Origin: Helichrysum umbraculigerum
Taxonomy: Eukaryota > Streptophyta > Magnoliopsida > Asterales > Asteraceae
Length of the DNA: 64,000 nt
Direction: 5' to 3'
Assembly: GCA_949592205.1 (NCBI GenBank)
Contig: CATIUR010000003.1
Span: forward strand, 19,991,501 to 20,055,500
In this document: positions 1 through 9,819 of the stretch, piece after piece
How the letters are laid out: each line of letters begins with the position of its first letter
Numbering within the stretch: the first letter of the stretch is position 1
The notes under the pieces: generated by a model
Databases searched by the model: none
What the model saw: only the letters and a program-made list of their open reading frames with translations
What the model was told of the DNA's origin: nothing
Made by a program: the position numbers and the translations under genes

Positions 1-1
1 A

Positions 2-14
2 GGCTCTGATACCA
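2..14 (-). other. Primer-binding-site-like sequence, initiator tRNA-Met type
   Basis: The reverse complement reads TGGTATCAGAGCC, the usual tRNA-Met primer-binding site of plant Copia and chromovirus elements. On the minus strand it lies two bases after a CTCA that would be the 3' end of the LTR starting at 18. It implies that a minus-strand internal region runs off the left edge of the window. Confidence 0.6.
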
Positions 15-572
15 GTTGAGAGTGCCCCCTGGATGTGGATCTGAGTGTTGATCGAAAGTAATAGATTGGCGGAATCAATCAATTACACAAACAAGTAATA
101 AACTCAAACCGAAACAATGATTAATCAAAGTAAACGAGTATATTAGCTTGTAATTCGTATTGAAACTGTTTACAGAAGTGCTTAGTCGACAAATGATGCT
201 AGGGTTTCGTCAACCCTAGCCGAAAACCCGTAGGTTTCAATTTATACTAAACAAAATCGGCAGACATGCGTCACTTGGGAAGTGTCGCATGTCGCCGCCC
301 TCATGCGTCACTTACCTAAGTGTCGCTATGCGTCACTAAGGCAAGTGTCGCCTAATGCTAAACTTAAGTGTCGCAAATACAGAAAATGACTTTTCTAATA
401 AAACTAACTAACGACACTTACAACTCAATAGACCAACTGACAGACACACAATCATGTATCAACAATACATGCTAAAAAGGGTCAACATGAATGTTGGTGA
501 GTTCATAGGTTTAAGCAATTGTATCGTGTTATCACAAAATCGTTACTGTAAATCACATGGTATAAATAGTCG

Positions 573-1145
573 TATTGCTTTACCGCAATAATGTAAAAGT
601 AAATCACGAGGTTATAAATAGTGGTATTGCTCTACCGCAATATTGTAAAAGTAAATCACAGGATTTAAACAGTTGTATTGTTCTACAGCAATAAGATAAA
701 CGTAAATCACAAGTGTTAAACGGTTGTATTGCTCTACCGTAATATGGTAAATGTAAATCACAAGATTTAAGTGTTTGTATTGTTTTACTACAATATCGTA
801 GTTGACTGTATTGCTTTACCGCAATATCGAAAGTGGTCGTATTGCTTTACCACAATATCGCAAGAGGTCGTATTGCTTTACCACAATATCGCAACCAGTT
901 GTATTGCTTTACCGCAATATCGTATCAGTTTGTACTGCTTTACCGCAATATCGTGTCCGTTTGTATTGCTTTACTGCAATATCGTGTCCGTTTGTATTGC
1001 TTTACCGCAATATCGTAATCGTTTTGTATTGCTTTACCGCAATATCATAATCGTTTTGTATTGCTTTACCGCAATATCATAATCGTTTGGTATTACTTTA
1101 CTGCAATATCATAATCATTTTGTATTGCTTAACCGCAATATCGTA
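573..1145. repeat. Tandem hairpin repeat, core TATTGCTTTACCGCAATA
   Basis: About sixteen copies of a hairpin with arms TATTGC/GCAATA and a six-base loop. From 573 to about 770 the units are about 50-60 bp and also contain a GTAAATCAC box. From about 775 to 1145 twelve units of 31-33 bp follow. Most changes fall in the spacer; those inside the core are mainly CCG to CCA or CTG. The array lies inside the element 1 LTR. The spacers are near-copies of each other, so this is not a CRISPR array. Confidence 0.9.
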
Positions 1146-1336
1146 TCTGTTTTACTTTTGCCATACGTTTGAAATATAACCGAAGGTACGTTTGTGAAAC
1201 TTTCTAGTGCCTAAATCTAGCACACTAGTTATAAACGAGTAGTAAGCGTTTTCTATACTTAGATTCATAAAACAATGAAAGGAAGCATGCATTCTCACCC
1301 CATTGTAAATCAAAACAATTTAAAAGCAGGGCCATG

Positions 1337-1341
1337 AAACT
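1337..1341. repeat. Athila target-site duplication AAACT, left copy
   Basis: AAACT directly precedes the TG of the left Athila LTR and is repeated at 11292-11296 directly after the right LTR. The flanks read continuously through the element 1 LTR when the insertion is removed. Confidence 0.95.
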
Positions 1342-2813
1342 TGATGAACGCCAAAATGTGCTATTTTATAGTACTAATTACCCCTTAGTTTGATTAATTT
1401 CTTATGCATTTTATTTGAATTCGATACTCATTTCGTTCATATTTGCATTTAGGAATTTTCTGGAGCTTGAATCGGAAAAGAAACTGAAAACGTGCGAGAA
1501 TTGAAGAAAAGGACTTAAAAATAAGAAAGATTGAAGATGGTGGTCGCTGGTGAAAAAAGTTGGAAATTCTGATCCATACGGCGTATGGATGAAGTGAGCC
1601 GGGCCGCCAGAATACGCGGGTCAGACCCATGGGCTTTTCAATCCATACGGCGTATGGAATTCCATACGGCGTATGGATTGATTCGGCAGAAACCCTAAAT
1701 ACTTCATTTTGCTCTCATTTTGAGGCTATCACTACACATTCTTTTCTCCAGTCGATTTCTTCATATATAAAACCATTTTCTGGAGCTTTTGAAGGAAAAA
1801 AGAGCAAGAAGATTCAAGGGCTTTCATTCATTCAATCATTATTTCGATATTTCGGTTCGAATACATTTCTTTCTTTCATTTGATTATGAATATTGAGATG
1901 TTTAAGATTCTGATTTTCTGTGATAATATGAGTGGCTAAGTTTTTCATACAATTGCTTAGATGATAATACTCGGATGATGATTTGATTGTTGAATTGCTA
2001 GTTAATATTGAATTTTATGAATGTTTATATGTTTATCCGAAGATCCATGTTTAATTGTTGAATCTTGATGATAACCTAGCGTGATGATCCATTGATTTAT
2101 GATTGAGTTCTCTATTGATTGATCATTATTGATGATTGTTGGTTTTAATTGATGATTATCACTAAATAGATTGAGTTTGATAGGCTAGGATCAATTATTG
2201 TTAAGAATTGGCAATGAATGTGATAACTAGTAATAGTTATAGACTTTGTTGATTCAAGTTATAAGGATAAATCATACAAACGGTGTAGTTATAATTTATA
2301 ATACAATTTGGTGGATAACGTTAAATTGAACTGTTAGCGGGTTGAAAACAACTTTATATCTTTCTGAATTGTGTTTAATCAATTAATCCTGCAAAGATGG
2401 TTGATACATTTGTCATGTCACAATGAAGTTCATACATTAGCAATTCAATAAAGTGATAATCGGATTCTGAGGAAACTAGTCTAAGCAATTGTACTTCTTT
2501 TACCATTTGAATTTAATCTTTTATTTTAATTAAGTTATTTTATTATTTCTTTATTTTATAATTAAGTTTTATTTAATAAATCATTTCTTTTATAATTGTT
2601 ACTCATTTGTTCGATCGGAACTAAAACGTCCCACTTTTTACTGCTTTAATTAATTGTAGCAATTTCCAATTTGTTGATATTGACATCTGTTCCCTGTGTT
2701 CGACTCGGACTTACTAAACTATACTATATATGATCAGGTATTCTTGCCTGTGTTGTGTGTAGTAAGTTAGGTATTTTCCATTTTAAAACTACAACCCCGT
2801 TTACACGACATCA
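1342..2813 (+). repeat. Athila 5' LTR
   Basis: Begins TGATGAACGCC and ends GACATCA. It is the same length as the copy at 9820-11291 and about 99.4% identical to it. The short open reading frames inside it are not genes. It contains three CCATACGGCGTATGG palindromes at 1572-1678. Confidence 0.95.
1572..1678. repeat. Palindrome cluster in the Athila LTR
   Basis: One copy of ATCCATACGGCGTATGGAT at 1572-1590, and two copies fused back to back at 1641-1678, which makes a 38-bp near-perfect palindrome with GAATTC at its centre. The 3' LTR repeats the layout at about 10051-10156, with one base changed in its first copy (CATACGG to CATAAGG). Confidence 0.9.
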
Positions 2814-2819
2814 AGTTTT

Positions 2820-2837
2820 TGGCGCCGCTGCCGGGGA
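2820..2837 (+). other. Athila primer-binding site (tRNA-Asp type)
   Basis: TGGCGCCGCTGCCGGGGA begins six bases after the end of the 5' LTR. It matches the tRNA-Asp-complementary site that is characteristic of Athila elements and would prime minus-strand DNA synthesis. Confidence 0.9.
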
Positions 2838-3006
2838 GCGGTTTGTTTCAATTAAATAAATTGGAAGTTGTCTTTTGTTTATAAGTTTTAGTTAATTTAT
2901 TATTTATTTGTTACTTGATTAGTTGATTTCTTTTTCACTATTAGTTATAAGTTAGGGTAGTCAGGTAGCCTGTTCTGCTGATTTTCCAGGTACGATACGG
3001 GAGTTT

Positions 3007-4311
3007 ATGACCCGCTCAACTATTCCAAACCCAACTGACCCTTTTGAAGAACCCGAACGTATATTCCATCAAAGAAGACGCGCCGCTTCAGCACCACCAA
3101 ACTCATCGTTAACCAATAACCTTTTTACCCCACGAACTAGGAACTACCGTTCGTATTTAGAAAGCGATTTTGGAGAGTGCCTACGATTTCTTTTTAACGA
3201 TCAACCAGATAAAACAATGGCAGAAGATATCGCCAACATAACGCTAGAAGAGTATTCGAGTCGGATGCGTAAGGACCGTGGCACTGGAGTAGTAAGGCCA
3301 GCGATTGCACAAGATGTGGAGTTTGAAATCAAGGGACAGTTCCTCAAGGAGCTTATGGAGAATCCTTTCCGAGGAGAAGAAAGGGAGGATGCTAATGATC
3401 ATGTGGAGAAAATCGTTGAGATAGCCGATATGTTCAACGTTCCTAACATCACACGCGATCAAGTTATGCTCAGGGTATTCCCAATCACGCTCAAGGGAGC
3501 TGCTAAGAGATGGATTCAAAACGAGCCAGCTGGATCCATAACCACATGGGAAGACCTTCGCACGAAGTTTCTAAAAATGTATTGTCCTCCTTCCAAAACT
3601 TCAAAGATGATTGACGAGATCAGAAATTTCAAGCAGGAAATGGATGAGTCACTACACCAAGCTTGGGAGAGATATAAGGACCTGATGCATAAGTGCCCGC
3701 AGCACGACCTGAACGATCAGCAAGTCGTGAGTATTTTCTATAAAGGAGTGGATCGTGCCACGAGACAGCAACTAGATTCCCAAGGGCCTATTCCCAAGAA
3801 GGTCCCTCGTGATGCTTTGACTGCCATTCGCTACCAAGCGAAACACTCTCAGTTATGGGATGATGGCACTTCTAGGCAAAAAAGGTCTGTGAATGATGAC
3901 GATGGATTTGCAGCCATCACCGCTAAGCTAGACAACATGGGCAGAGATATCAAGAAGGTTACTGAGACTGTCCATGCTATCCAAGTGGGATGCGACAACT
4001 GTGGAGGAAGCCATTTAGTGAAGGATTGCCCCGAGATGCGAACGGGAGAACAGACTGAGGAAGTCAAGTATGGAGAAGCTCAAGCACCATACCGTCAGGG
4101 CGGTGGAAACTTCTTCAGAAGACCATACCAAGATGGAGGGCGACCGTTTCGCCAAACTCAACCTGGATTTTTCACCAAGGAGCAGCCAGGTGCATCATCT
4201 TCAGACAAGCAAGCTAATTTAGAAGAAATGATGGGTAAGTTTCTCACTTCCAATGAGAAATTCATTACGAGCTACAGACGCTGCATTGAGAAACCAAGGA
4301 GCTGCGATTAA
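3007..4311 (+). CDS. gag: Athila Gag (capsid/nucleocapsid), frame lost near the C-terminus
   Basis: Codes for the structural protein of the virus-like particle. The first 434 residues are open. Roughly residues 115-250 form the retrotransposon Gag capsid domain, with typical stretches such as GAAKRWIQN and QAWERYKDLMHKCPQHDL. A CX2CX3HX4C zinc knuckle lies at residues 329-341 (CDNCGGSHLVKDC) and would bind RNA. The start at 3007 is the first ATG after the primer-binding site with a long open frame. The frame ends early: the Gag/protease reading continues in the next frame from about 4253, so a one-base insertion or two-base deletion lies near 4260-4275. The last 15 or so residues of this ORF are therefore not the native sequence. 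Confidence 0.9.
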   Translation: MTRSTIPNPTDPFEEPERIFHQRRRAASAPPNSSLTNNLFTPRTRNYRSYLESDFGECLRFLFNDQPDKTMAEDIANITLEEYSSRMRKDRGTGVVRPAIAQDVEFEIKGQFLKELMENPFRGEEREDANDHVEKIVEIADMFNVPNITRDQVMLRVFPITLKGAAKRWIQNEPAGSITTWEDLRTKFLKMYCPPSKTSKMIDEIRNFKQEMDESLHQAWERYKDLMHKCPQHDLNDQQVVSIFYKGVDRATRQQLDSQGPIPKKVPRDALTAIRYQAKHSQLWDDGTSRQKRSVNDDDGFAAITAKLDNMGRDIKKVTETVHAIQVGCDNCGGSHLVKDCPEMRTGEQTEEVKYGEAQAPYRQGGGNFFRRPYQDGGRPFRQTQPGFFTKEQPGASSSDKQANLEEMMGKFLTSNEKFITSYRRCIEKPRSCD

Positions 4312-5683
4312 GCAGATTGAAGGGAATGTTTCCAACATAGCCAAAGTTCTTCAAGAGAGATTCCCTGGAACCCTACCTGGATACACTGAGACCAATCCAC
4401 GGGATCATGCGAAAGCTGTGATCACCCAGAGTGGAAGGGGTTTTGAAGACCCCATTCCAAAGAAGAAACCTGTTTCTCAACCCCTACCGCAAAAAGAGAA
4501 GGAAGTAGAAGTTGTGGAAAGTCCCAAGGTGGACACTGAGGCTGAACAAATTGCAAGAGATAAGCAATATGCTAAGGATCATGCACCGCCACCACCTTAT
4601 CCAACAGCTTTGAGAAGAGGGAAAGATGATGCTCAATACCACCAGTTCCTAGAGAATCTGAAGCAACTACACATTAACATCCCATTCGTGGAAGCCATTG
4701 CTCAAATGCCAAAGTATGCAAAGTATCTGAAGGAACTTTTAACTAATAAGAGCAAACTGATGGAGGCAACCACGGTGACAATGAACGAGAGATGTTCAGC
4801 AGTTATGCAAAATAAACTTCCACCGAAAGTGAAAGACCCTGGAAGTGTTACCCTTCCTTGTCTGATTGGAAGTTTAGACCTTACTCATGCATTGGCTGAC
4901 TTGGGGGCAAGCATATCAATAATGCCTTATACTATGTATGCCAGACTTAAGTTGGGGGAACCAAAGCCAATTAGAATGTGCACCGAGTTAGCAGATCGTT
5001 CAGATCAATATCCTAGGGGCATGGTAGAGAATGTGCTAGTTAAGGTGGATATGTTTGTTTTTCCGTGTGATTTCATCATTCTGGATATGGTTGAAGATAA
5101 AAATGTACCTATCATTTTGGGAAGACCTTTTCTAGCCACTGCAAGGGCATTGATTGATGTTCATGATAGAAAAATCACTCTGAGGTTAGGAGACGATGAA
5201 GTAGTGTTTGATGTCAACAAATCAATGCGATATCCTGCTACAGTTGATGATACTTGCTACTTTGTGAGTGCCAGAGAAATGACTGATGATGAGGAGTTCC
5301 TTCAAAGTCTCATGGAAGATGAAGATCTAGATCCCATGATTCTGGAAGGATGGACGGGAAGCATAGAAGCAATTAGAGATATTGAAGAATTCGATAAAAT
5401 GCTCGAGGAATTAGAGTTCGAGAGTGATGAGGAATTAGAAGGTCATCAGCCGACTGAAAATGAAGAATCGGTTGAGACTGATGGTGTTTTAGTCAATAAA
5501 GAGACTCGCATCACTATGCATGGGATTCACTGTTCACGAGAAGAGGTGTTGGCATGTAAATCTTCTTTTGAAGAACCACCAAGGTTAGAATTGAAAGATT
5601 TATCGACCCATTTGGAATATGCATACCTACAAGGAGAGTCGGATTTGCCAGTTATCATTTCATCCAAGCTATCAGCAAACTAG
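4253..5683 (+). CDS. pro: Athila Gag C-terminus and aspartic protease
   Basis: This continues the polyprotein after the frameshift; the ATG at 4253 is only the first in-frame methionine, not a true start. The front part is a linker rich in Lys, Glu and Pro. The retropepsin-like domain follows, with the active-site motif DLGAS at residues 216-220 and the typical downstream ILGRPFLATA. Athila proteases have Leu or another residue where most retropepsins have Thr or Ser, so DLGA is normal for the clade. The C-terminal part is very acidic and leads to the RT linker. The frame ends at an in-frame TAG (5681-5683), and homology continues without a shift, so a sense codon was lost. CAG to TAG would be a single C-to-T change at a CHG site. 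Confidence 0.88.
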   Translation: MRNSLRATDAALRNQGAAIKQIEGNVSNIAKVLQERFPGTLPGYTETNPRDHAKAVITQSGRGFEDPIPKKKPVSQPLPQKEKEVEVVESPKVDTEAEQIARDKQYAKDHAPPPPYPTALRRGKDDAQYHQFLENLKQLHINIPFVEAIAQMPKYAKYLKELLTNKSKLMEATTVTMNERCSAVMQNKLPPKVKDPGSVTLPCLIGSLDLTHALADLGASISIMPYTMYARLKLGEPKPIRMCTELADRSDQYPRGMVENVLVKVDMFVFPCDFIILDMVEDKNVPIILGRPFLATARALIDVHDRKITLRLGDDEVVFDVNKSMRYPATVDDTCYFVSAREMTDDEEFLQSLMEDEDLDPMILEGWTGSIEAIRDIEEFDKMLEELEFESDEELEGHQPTENEESVETDGVLVNKETRITMHGIHCSREEVLACKSSFEEPPRLELKDLSTHLEYAYLQGESDLPVIISSKLSAN

Positions 5684-5788
5684 AAAGAAAGTCTGCTAAA
5701 AGTTCTGAAAGAACATAAGCATGCTATAGCATGGACGATCGGTGACATCAAGGGAATTAGCCCATCATATTGTACGCACAAGATCCTT

Positions 5789-7153
5789 ATGGAATCTGAT
5801 TTCAAACCAGTTGTGCAACCATTAAGACGATTAAATCCTAAGGTTACGGATGTTGTGAGGAAGGAAATCATAAAATTGCTTGACTCTGGATTGATATACC
5901 CGATTTCTGATAGTCCGTGGGTCAGCCCCATTCATGTTGTGCCAAAAAAGGGAGGTATGACAGTGGTTGCGAATGAGAGGAATGAGTTAATTCCCACAAG
6001 AACTGTTACTGGATGGAGGGTCTGTATCGATTATAGGAAGCTGAATGATGCGACACGCAAGGATCACTTTCCTTTGCCATTCATTGATCAGATGCTCGAA
6101 CGTCTAGCTGGAAAAGAGTATTATTACTTTCTAGACGGATTCTCCGGGTACTTCCAAATCCCAATTGATGCAAATGATCAAGATAAGACTACTTTCACCT
6201 GCCCATTCGGAACTTTCGCTTATCGGAGAATGCCTTTTGGTCTATGTAGCGCACCCGCCACATTTCAACAGTGCATGATGGCAATATTCCATGATATGGT
6301 AGAAGACAGCATGGAAATATTCATGGATGACTTCTCTGTGTTTGGAGATTCTTTTGATAAGTGTCTGATGAATCTGAAGAGGATGTTGCAAAGGTGTGAG
6401 AGTTCCAATCTCGTTTTAAATTGGGAAAAGTGTCATTTCATGGTACGAGAAGGAGTTGTGTTGGGGCATAAAATTTCAAGAGCTGGTATTGAAGTTGATC
6501 AAGCAAAGATTGATGCCATAGCAAAGCTACCCCATCCAACAAATGTTAAAGGAATACGAAGTTTCTTAGGACATGCTGGGTTCTATAGAAGATTCATTAA
6601 GGATTTTTCAAAGATAGCACGTCCTATGAACAAGTTGTTGGAAAAGGAAGCTAAATTCGAGTTTTCAAAGGAGTGCCAAAATGCGTTCAAGATTTTAAAG
6701 GAGAAATTGATATCCGCACCAATTATGATAAGTCCAAATTGGGATCTCCCATTTGAATTGATGTGTGATGCCAGTGATTACGCTGTAGGAGCAGTTTTAG
6801 GTCAGAGGGTTGATAAGAAGTTTCAACCTATTTATTACGCAAGCAAGACTTTGACAAGTGCACAGGAGAATTACACCACGACTGAAAAAGAATTGCTTGC
6901 TGTTGTTTTTGCGTTTGATAAGTTTCGCTCTTACCTGGTCCTGTCAAAAACTGTTGTTTTTACCGATCACTCTGCATTAAGATACTTGTTTGGAAAACAA
7001 GATGCAAAACCAAGGTTGTTGCGATGGATTTTGTTATTGCAGGAGTTTGACATTGAAATTCGTGATAAGAAGGGAGCAGAAAATCTGGCTGCAGATCATC
7101 TGTCAAGACTGGAAAATCCAGAATTAGATAAGTTGGATGAAACGGAAATTTGA
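5789..7153 (+). CDS. pol: Athila reverse transcriptase and RNase H
   Basis: RNA-dependent DNA polymerase plus RNase H. The true domain starts upstream: sequence in the same frame from 5684 is already RT-like (about 5735: AWTIGDIKGISP), and 5789 is just the next ATG. Visible RT motifs are the SPWVSPIHVVPKK block, YRRMPFGLCSAPATFQ, and the catalytic FMDD at residues 178-181. RNase H follows, with CDASDYAVGAVL, TEKELLAVVFAFDKFR and TDHSALRYLF carrying its acidic residues. The frame stays open to an in-frame TGA (7151-7153), after which the integrase continues in the same frame. CGA to TGA, a C-to-T change at a CpG, would explain the stop. Confidence 0.93.
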   Translation: MESDFKPVVQPLRRLNPKVTDVVRKEIIKLLDSGLIYPISDSPWVSPIHVVPKKGGMTVVANERNELIPTRTVTGWRVCIDYRKLNDATRKDHFPLPFIDQMLERLAGKEYYYFLDGFSGYFQIPIDANDQDKTTFTCPFGTFAYRRMPFGLCSAPATFQQCMMAIFHDMVEDSMEIFMDDFSVFGDSFDKCLMNLKRMLQRCESSNLVLNWEKCHFMVREGVVLGHKISRAGIEVDQAKIDAIAKLPHPTNVKGIRSFLGHAGFYRRFIKDFSKIARPMNKLLEKEAKFEFSKECQNAFKILKEKLISAPIMISPNWDLPFELMCDASDYAVGAVLGQRVDKKFQPIYYASKTLTSAQENYTTTEKELLAVVFAFDKFRSYLVLSKTVVFTDHSALRYLFGKQDAKPRLLRWILLLQEFDIEIRDKKGAENLAADHLSRLENPELDKLDETEI

Positions 7154-7174
7154 GATAAGTTTCCTGATGAAAGC

Positions 7175-8476
7175 TTGTTGAAAGCAATTCTGAATGAATT
7201 TCCATGGTTCGCTGATATTGCAAACTTTTTAGTTACAAAGACTCTTCCATCCGGATTGGACTTCAACCAAAGAAAGAGGTTTTTCTCATCTTTACGGTAT
7301 TACTTCTGGGAAGACCCATATTTGTTCAGACAGTGTGCCGATGGAATTGTCCGACGATGTGTAGCTGGAGAGGAATGTGATATTATCTTAGAGCACTGTC
7401 ATGATGGTCCGGCTGGAGGACATCATGGTCTAAACTACACTGCAAGGAAAGTGTTTGAGGCAGGTTTTTATTGGCCAATAGTTTATAAGGATGCATTCAA
7501 GTATGTGAAGGAATGCGATGCCTGCCAACGTACTGGGAGAATCTCAAAGAAGGATGAAATGTTGCAAAATCCAATTATGGTAAGTGAGATTTTTGATGTC
7601 TGGGGTATAGACTTTATGGGCTCGTTTCCACCTAGCAATGGAAACAAATACATCATTGTGGCTGTGGATTATGTTTCTAAGTGGGCCGAAGCAAAGGCAT
7701 TACCCACGAATGATGCTCGCGTTGTGGTAAATTTTCTTAAACAATTATTTTCGCGCTTTGGAGCACCAAAAGCTTTAATTAGTGATCGAGGGACACATTT
7801 CACAAATCTGCAATTGGAAAAAGTGTTGCGAAAGTACGGAGTTAGACATAAGTTTTCAACTGCTTATCATCCACAGACGAGTGGTCAAGTGGAAGTGACT
7901 AATAGAGGATTGAAGTGTATTCTAGAACGTTCAGTTGAAGGAAACCCTAAGAATTGGTCATACAAGTTAGATGATGCATTATGGGCGGCACGAACAGCAT
8001 TTAAGTCATCAGTTGGAACAACGCCTTATCGCCTTGTTTATGGAAAAGCTTGTCATTTGCCTTTTGAGTTAGAGCATAAAGCATATTGGGCTTTACAGAA
8101 GTGCAATCTTGATGAAAAGTTAGCTGGAAAGGAAAGAATGGAACAGTTAAATGATGAATTAAGAATAAATGCTTATGACAATTCGAGATTGTTTAAGGAG
8201 CGAACTATGAAATGGCATGATGCTCGTCTTAAGTCGAACCATACATTCGAGAAAGGTGATAAAGTTCTGTTGTATAGTTCTAGATTACATTTATTTCCAG
8301 GAAAGTTAAAGACACGCTGGACTGGCCCATTTGTTGTTGACAAGGTTTATCCGTTTGGAGCTGTTGATTTGCAAGGATATTCTGGAAAAACTTTCAAAGT
8401 CAATGGAAGTAGAGTGAAGAAGTACTATGGTGATATAAGGGACTCCAAGCGTGATTTGGAGATGGATTTGAATTAA
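7175..8476 (+). CDS. int: Athila integrase
   Basis: Inserts the cDNA into the genome. The N-terminal H2C2 zinc-binding module is visible (HCHDGPAGGHHG, then CDACQ), followed by the catalytic core. The acidic triad is D146 (GIDFMGS), D204 (ISDRGTHFTN) and E240 (SGQVEVTNRG), that is, DD35E spacing. The C-terminal part has the beta-rich LLYSSRLHLFPGKLKTRW block seen in Athila and no chromodomain. The ATG at 7175 follows the stop at 7151 in the same frame and is not a native start; in an intact element this would be the last part of the gag-pol polyprotein. Confidence 0.93.
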   Translation: MLKAILNEFPWFADIANFLVTKTLPSGLDFNQRKRFFSSLRYYFWEDPYLFRQCADGIVRRCVAGEECDIILEHCHDGPAGGHHGLNYTARKVFEAGFYWPIVYKDAFKYVKECDACQRTGRISKKDEMLQNPIMVSEIFDVWGIDFMGSFPPSNGNKYIIVAVDYVSKWAEAKALPTNDARVVVNFLKQLFSRFGAPKALISDRGTHFTNLQLEKVLRKYGVRHKFSTAYHPQTSGQVEVTNRGLKCILERSVEGNPKNWSYKLDDALWAARTAFKSSVGTTPYRLVYGKACHLPFELEHKAYWALQKCNLDEKLAGKERMEQLNDELRINAYDNSRLFKERTMKWHDARLKSNHTFEKGDKVLLYSSRLHLFPGKLKTRWTGPFVVDKVYPFGAVDLQGYSGKTFKVNGSRVKKYYGDIRDSKRDLEMDLN

Positions 8477-9819
8477 GTGGTGAAGCAAGATGTCGAGCTT
8501 ACCGACGTGATAAACAAAAGCGCTTTCGGGAGACAACCCGTTATTTTGTTAATTTGTATTTTGTTTTATTGTTTTTGTTTGCAGGTTTGAACTTTGTGGG
8601 TGTGTTCTCTGGAAACCCTCACGAGACTACAACTCGTCCACTTGGGATACCGAGGGGTTGAAAGGCTTATTGCATGTGCTAAATGCAATCGTGTTGCCTA
8701 CGGAAGTGTGCTGTTGTATTTTATTTCTGAATGAAGTCCTTCAAGAAAATTTGCCTTCAAATCAGGGGAGTTTTCTGTTTCACTTCTTTTCTATTCCCTT
8801 TATTTTTATTTTCTTTTGCAATGAGGACATTGCATGTGTCTAAGTGGGGGATGGGGGAAAAGAAGTCTAATTGTCCTTAAGTTATGAATGGTAGCTATTG
8901 AAAAATATTGAAGTTAAGAGGCATTCTACGTGTTAGTCATTTTTCAACCCAAATTTTTGTTTTAAAATTGTTTTCTATGTAAAGTTTAGCAATCTTGTAA
9001 CACATTTTGGGAATGCAAAGAATGAAATAAATTTAATTTTTAAATATTAGATAGTTCATCTTATGATGTATCGATAGGCAATCTATATGAAGGTTATTGA
9101 GCTAGTAAGAAATGTAATGAATTAAGTAGGGATTTATCCTATGAGGATCATTTAGCAAGGTATGACCCTAGTCTTAATTCTTGTATGATAGCGTGTTATA
9201 ATCCATAATTTTGGGATCCTAATAATCATCATTTGGGAATATACTGGGTGCTGTCTCCTCTGTTGTACGAAAGTATAGACCTGGTTTCCGTCAGTATATT
9301 TGATATCAAAATAGATAAAAATAAATGAGTACAAAAGACTCATACATTGAAAAACCAAAGCCAAGTTATGTCGCTCTGTAGTACTGAGGTACAGACATGT
9401 CACCAATGTCTTGGTTTGAAAAATGATTGATTTATTTGGATGTTCATTATTTGGAGAATTGTGACACGTTATTTTTATGAGAGTATTTTGCTATAGAAAA
9501 TCAGGGGTAAGGCCTGCTAGAATAATAATAAGTTGAGCTCAATTTCTGAAATTTAGATTGTTTAAGTGGACAAAAATATCGGTAATCTAAGTAATCTATC
9601 TTTTATGTGTAATAATAATATGTTAGAATGGCTTCCCATGTAGAGTTTCTTGATTGCTGAGTTTTAAGGTAGAATCAATTTTAAGATAAAAATTTGGTTT
9701 GTCGAATGCTGTGTAGCTTGTAAGTCCTTTTATGCATTGTTTGCCGTTCATATTTAAAGTTTTGAATTTTTGAGTCACTAGTCTACTTGAGGACAAGTAG
9801 GATTCAAGTGGGGGATGTT
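8477..9819 (+). other. Athila 3' noncoding region with two polypurine tracts
   Basis: No coding region larger than a short chance ORF. Some Athila elements have an envelope-like ORF here; I see no trace of one. A polypurine tract AAGTGGGGGATG (about 9806-9817) lies directly before the 3' LTR. A very similar AAGTGGGGGATGGGG lies at about 8842-8856, almost 1 kb upstream. The repeat of this motif suggests an old internal duplication or a second plus-strand primer. Confidence 0.8.

Larger units (their letters stand above)
18..1341 (-). repeat. Element 1 3' LTR, left fragment
   Basis: This is the distal part of a minus-strand LTR that continues at 11292 after the Athila insertion. The stretch at about 465-520 resembles 45958-46010 in the solo LTR at 45657-48244, which places it in a Tekay-like family. 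It holds short inverted repeats of the form GCGTCACTT...AAGTGTCGC at about 263-375 and a tandem hairpin array at 573-1145. Open reading frames across the array are products of the repeat, not genes. The left end at 18 is inferred from the neighbouring primer-binding site. Confidence 0.6.

Noticed and set aside
771..1082. Open reading frames of up to 103 codons in three frames
   Set aside because: They result from a tandem repeat with a period near a multiple of three and have no protein family signature.
573..1145. CRISPR-like array
   Set aside because: Spacers are near-copies of each other, repeats are hairpins inside an LTR, and the genome is a plant.
4253..4311. Programmed frameshift between gag and pol in Athila
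   Set aside because: The shift lies inside the Gag C-terminal region, not at a domain border, and no slippery site with structure is obvious; members of this clade usually have one continuous frame.
8477..9819. Envelope-like gene of Athila
   Set aside because: Only ORFs under 90 codons without a signal peptide plus transmembrane layout; no decayed long frame can be followed.
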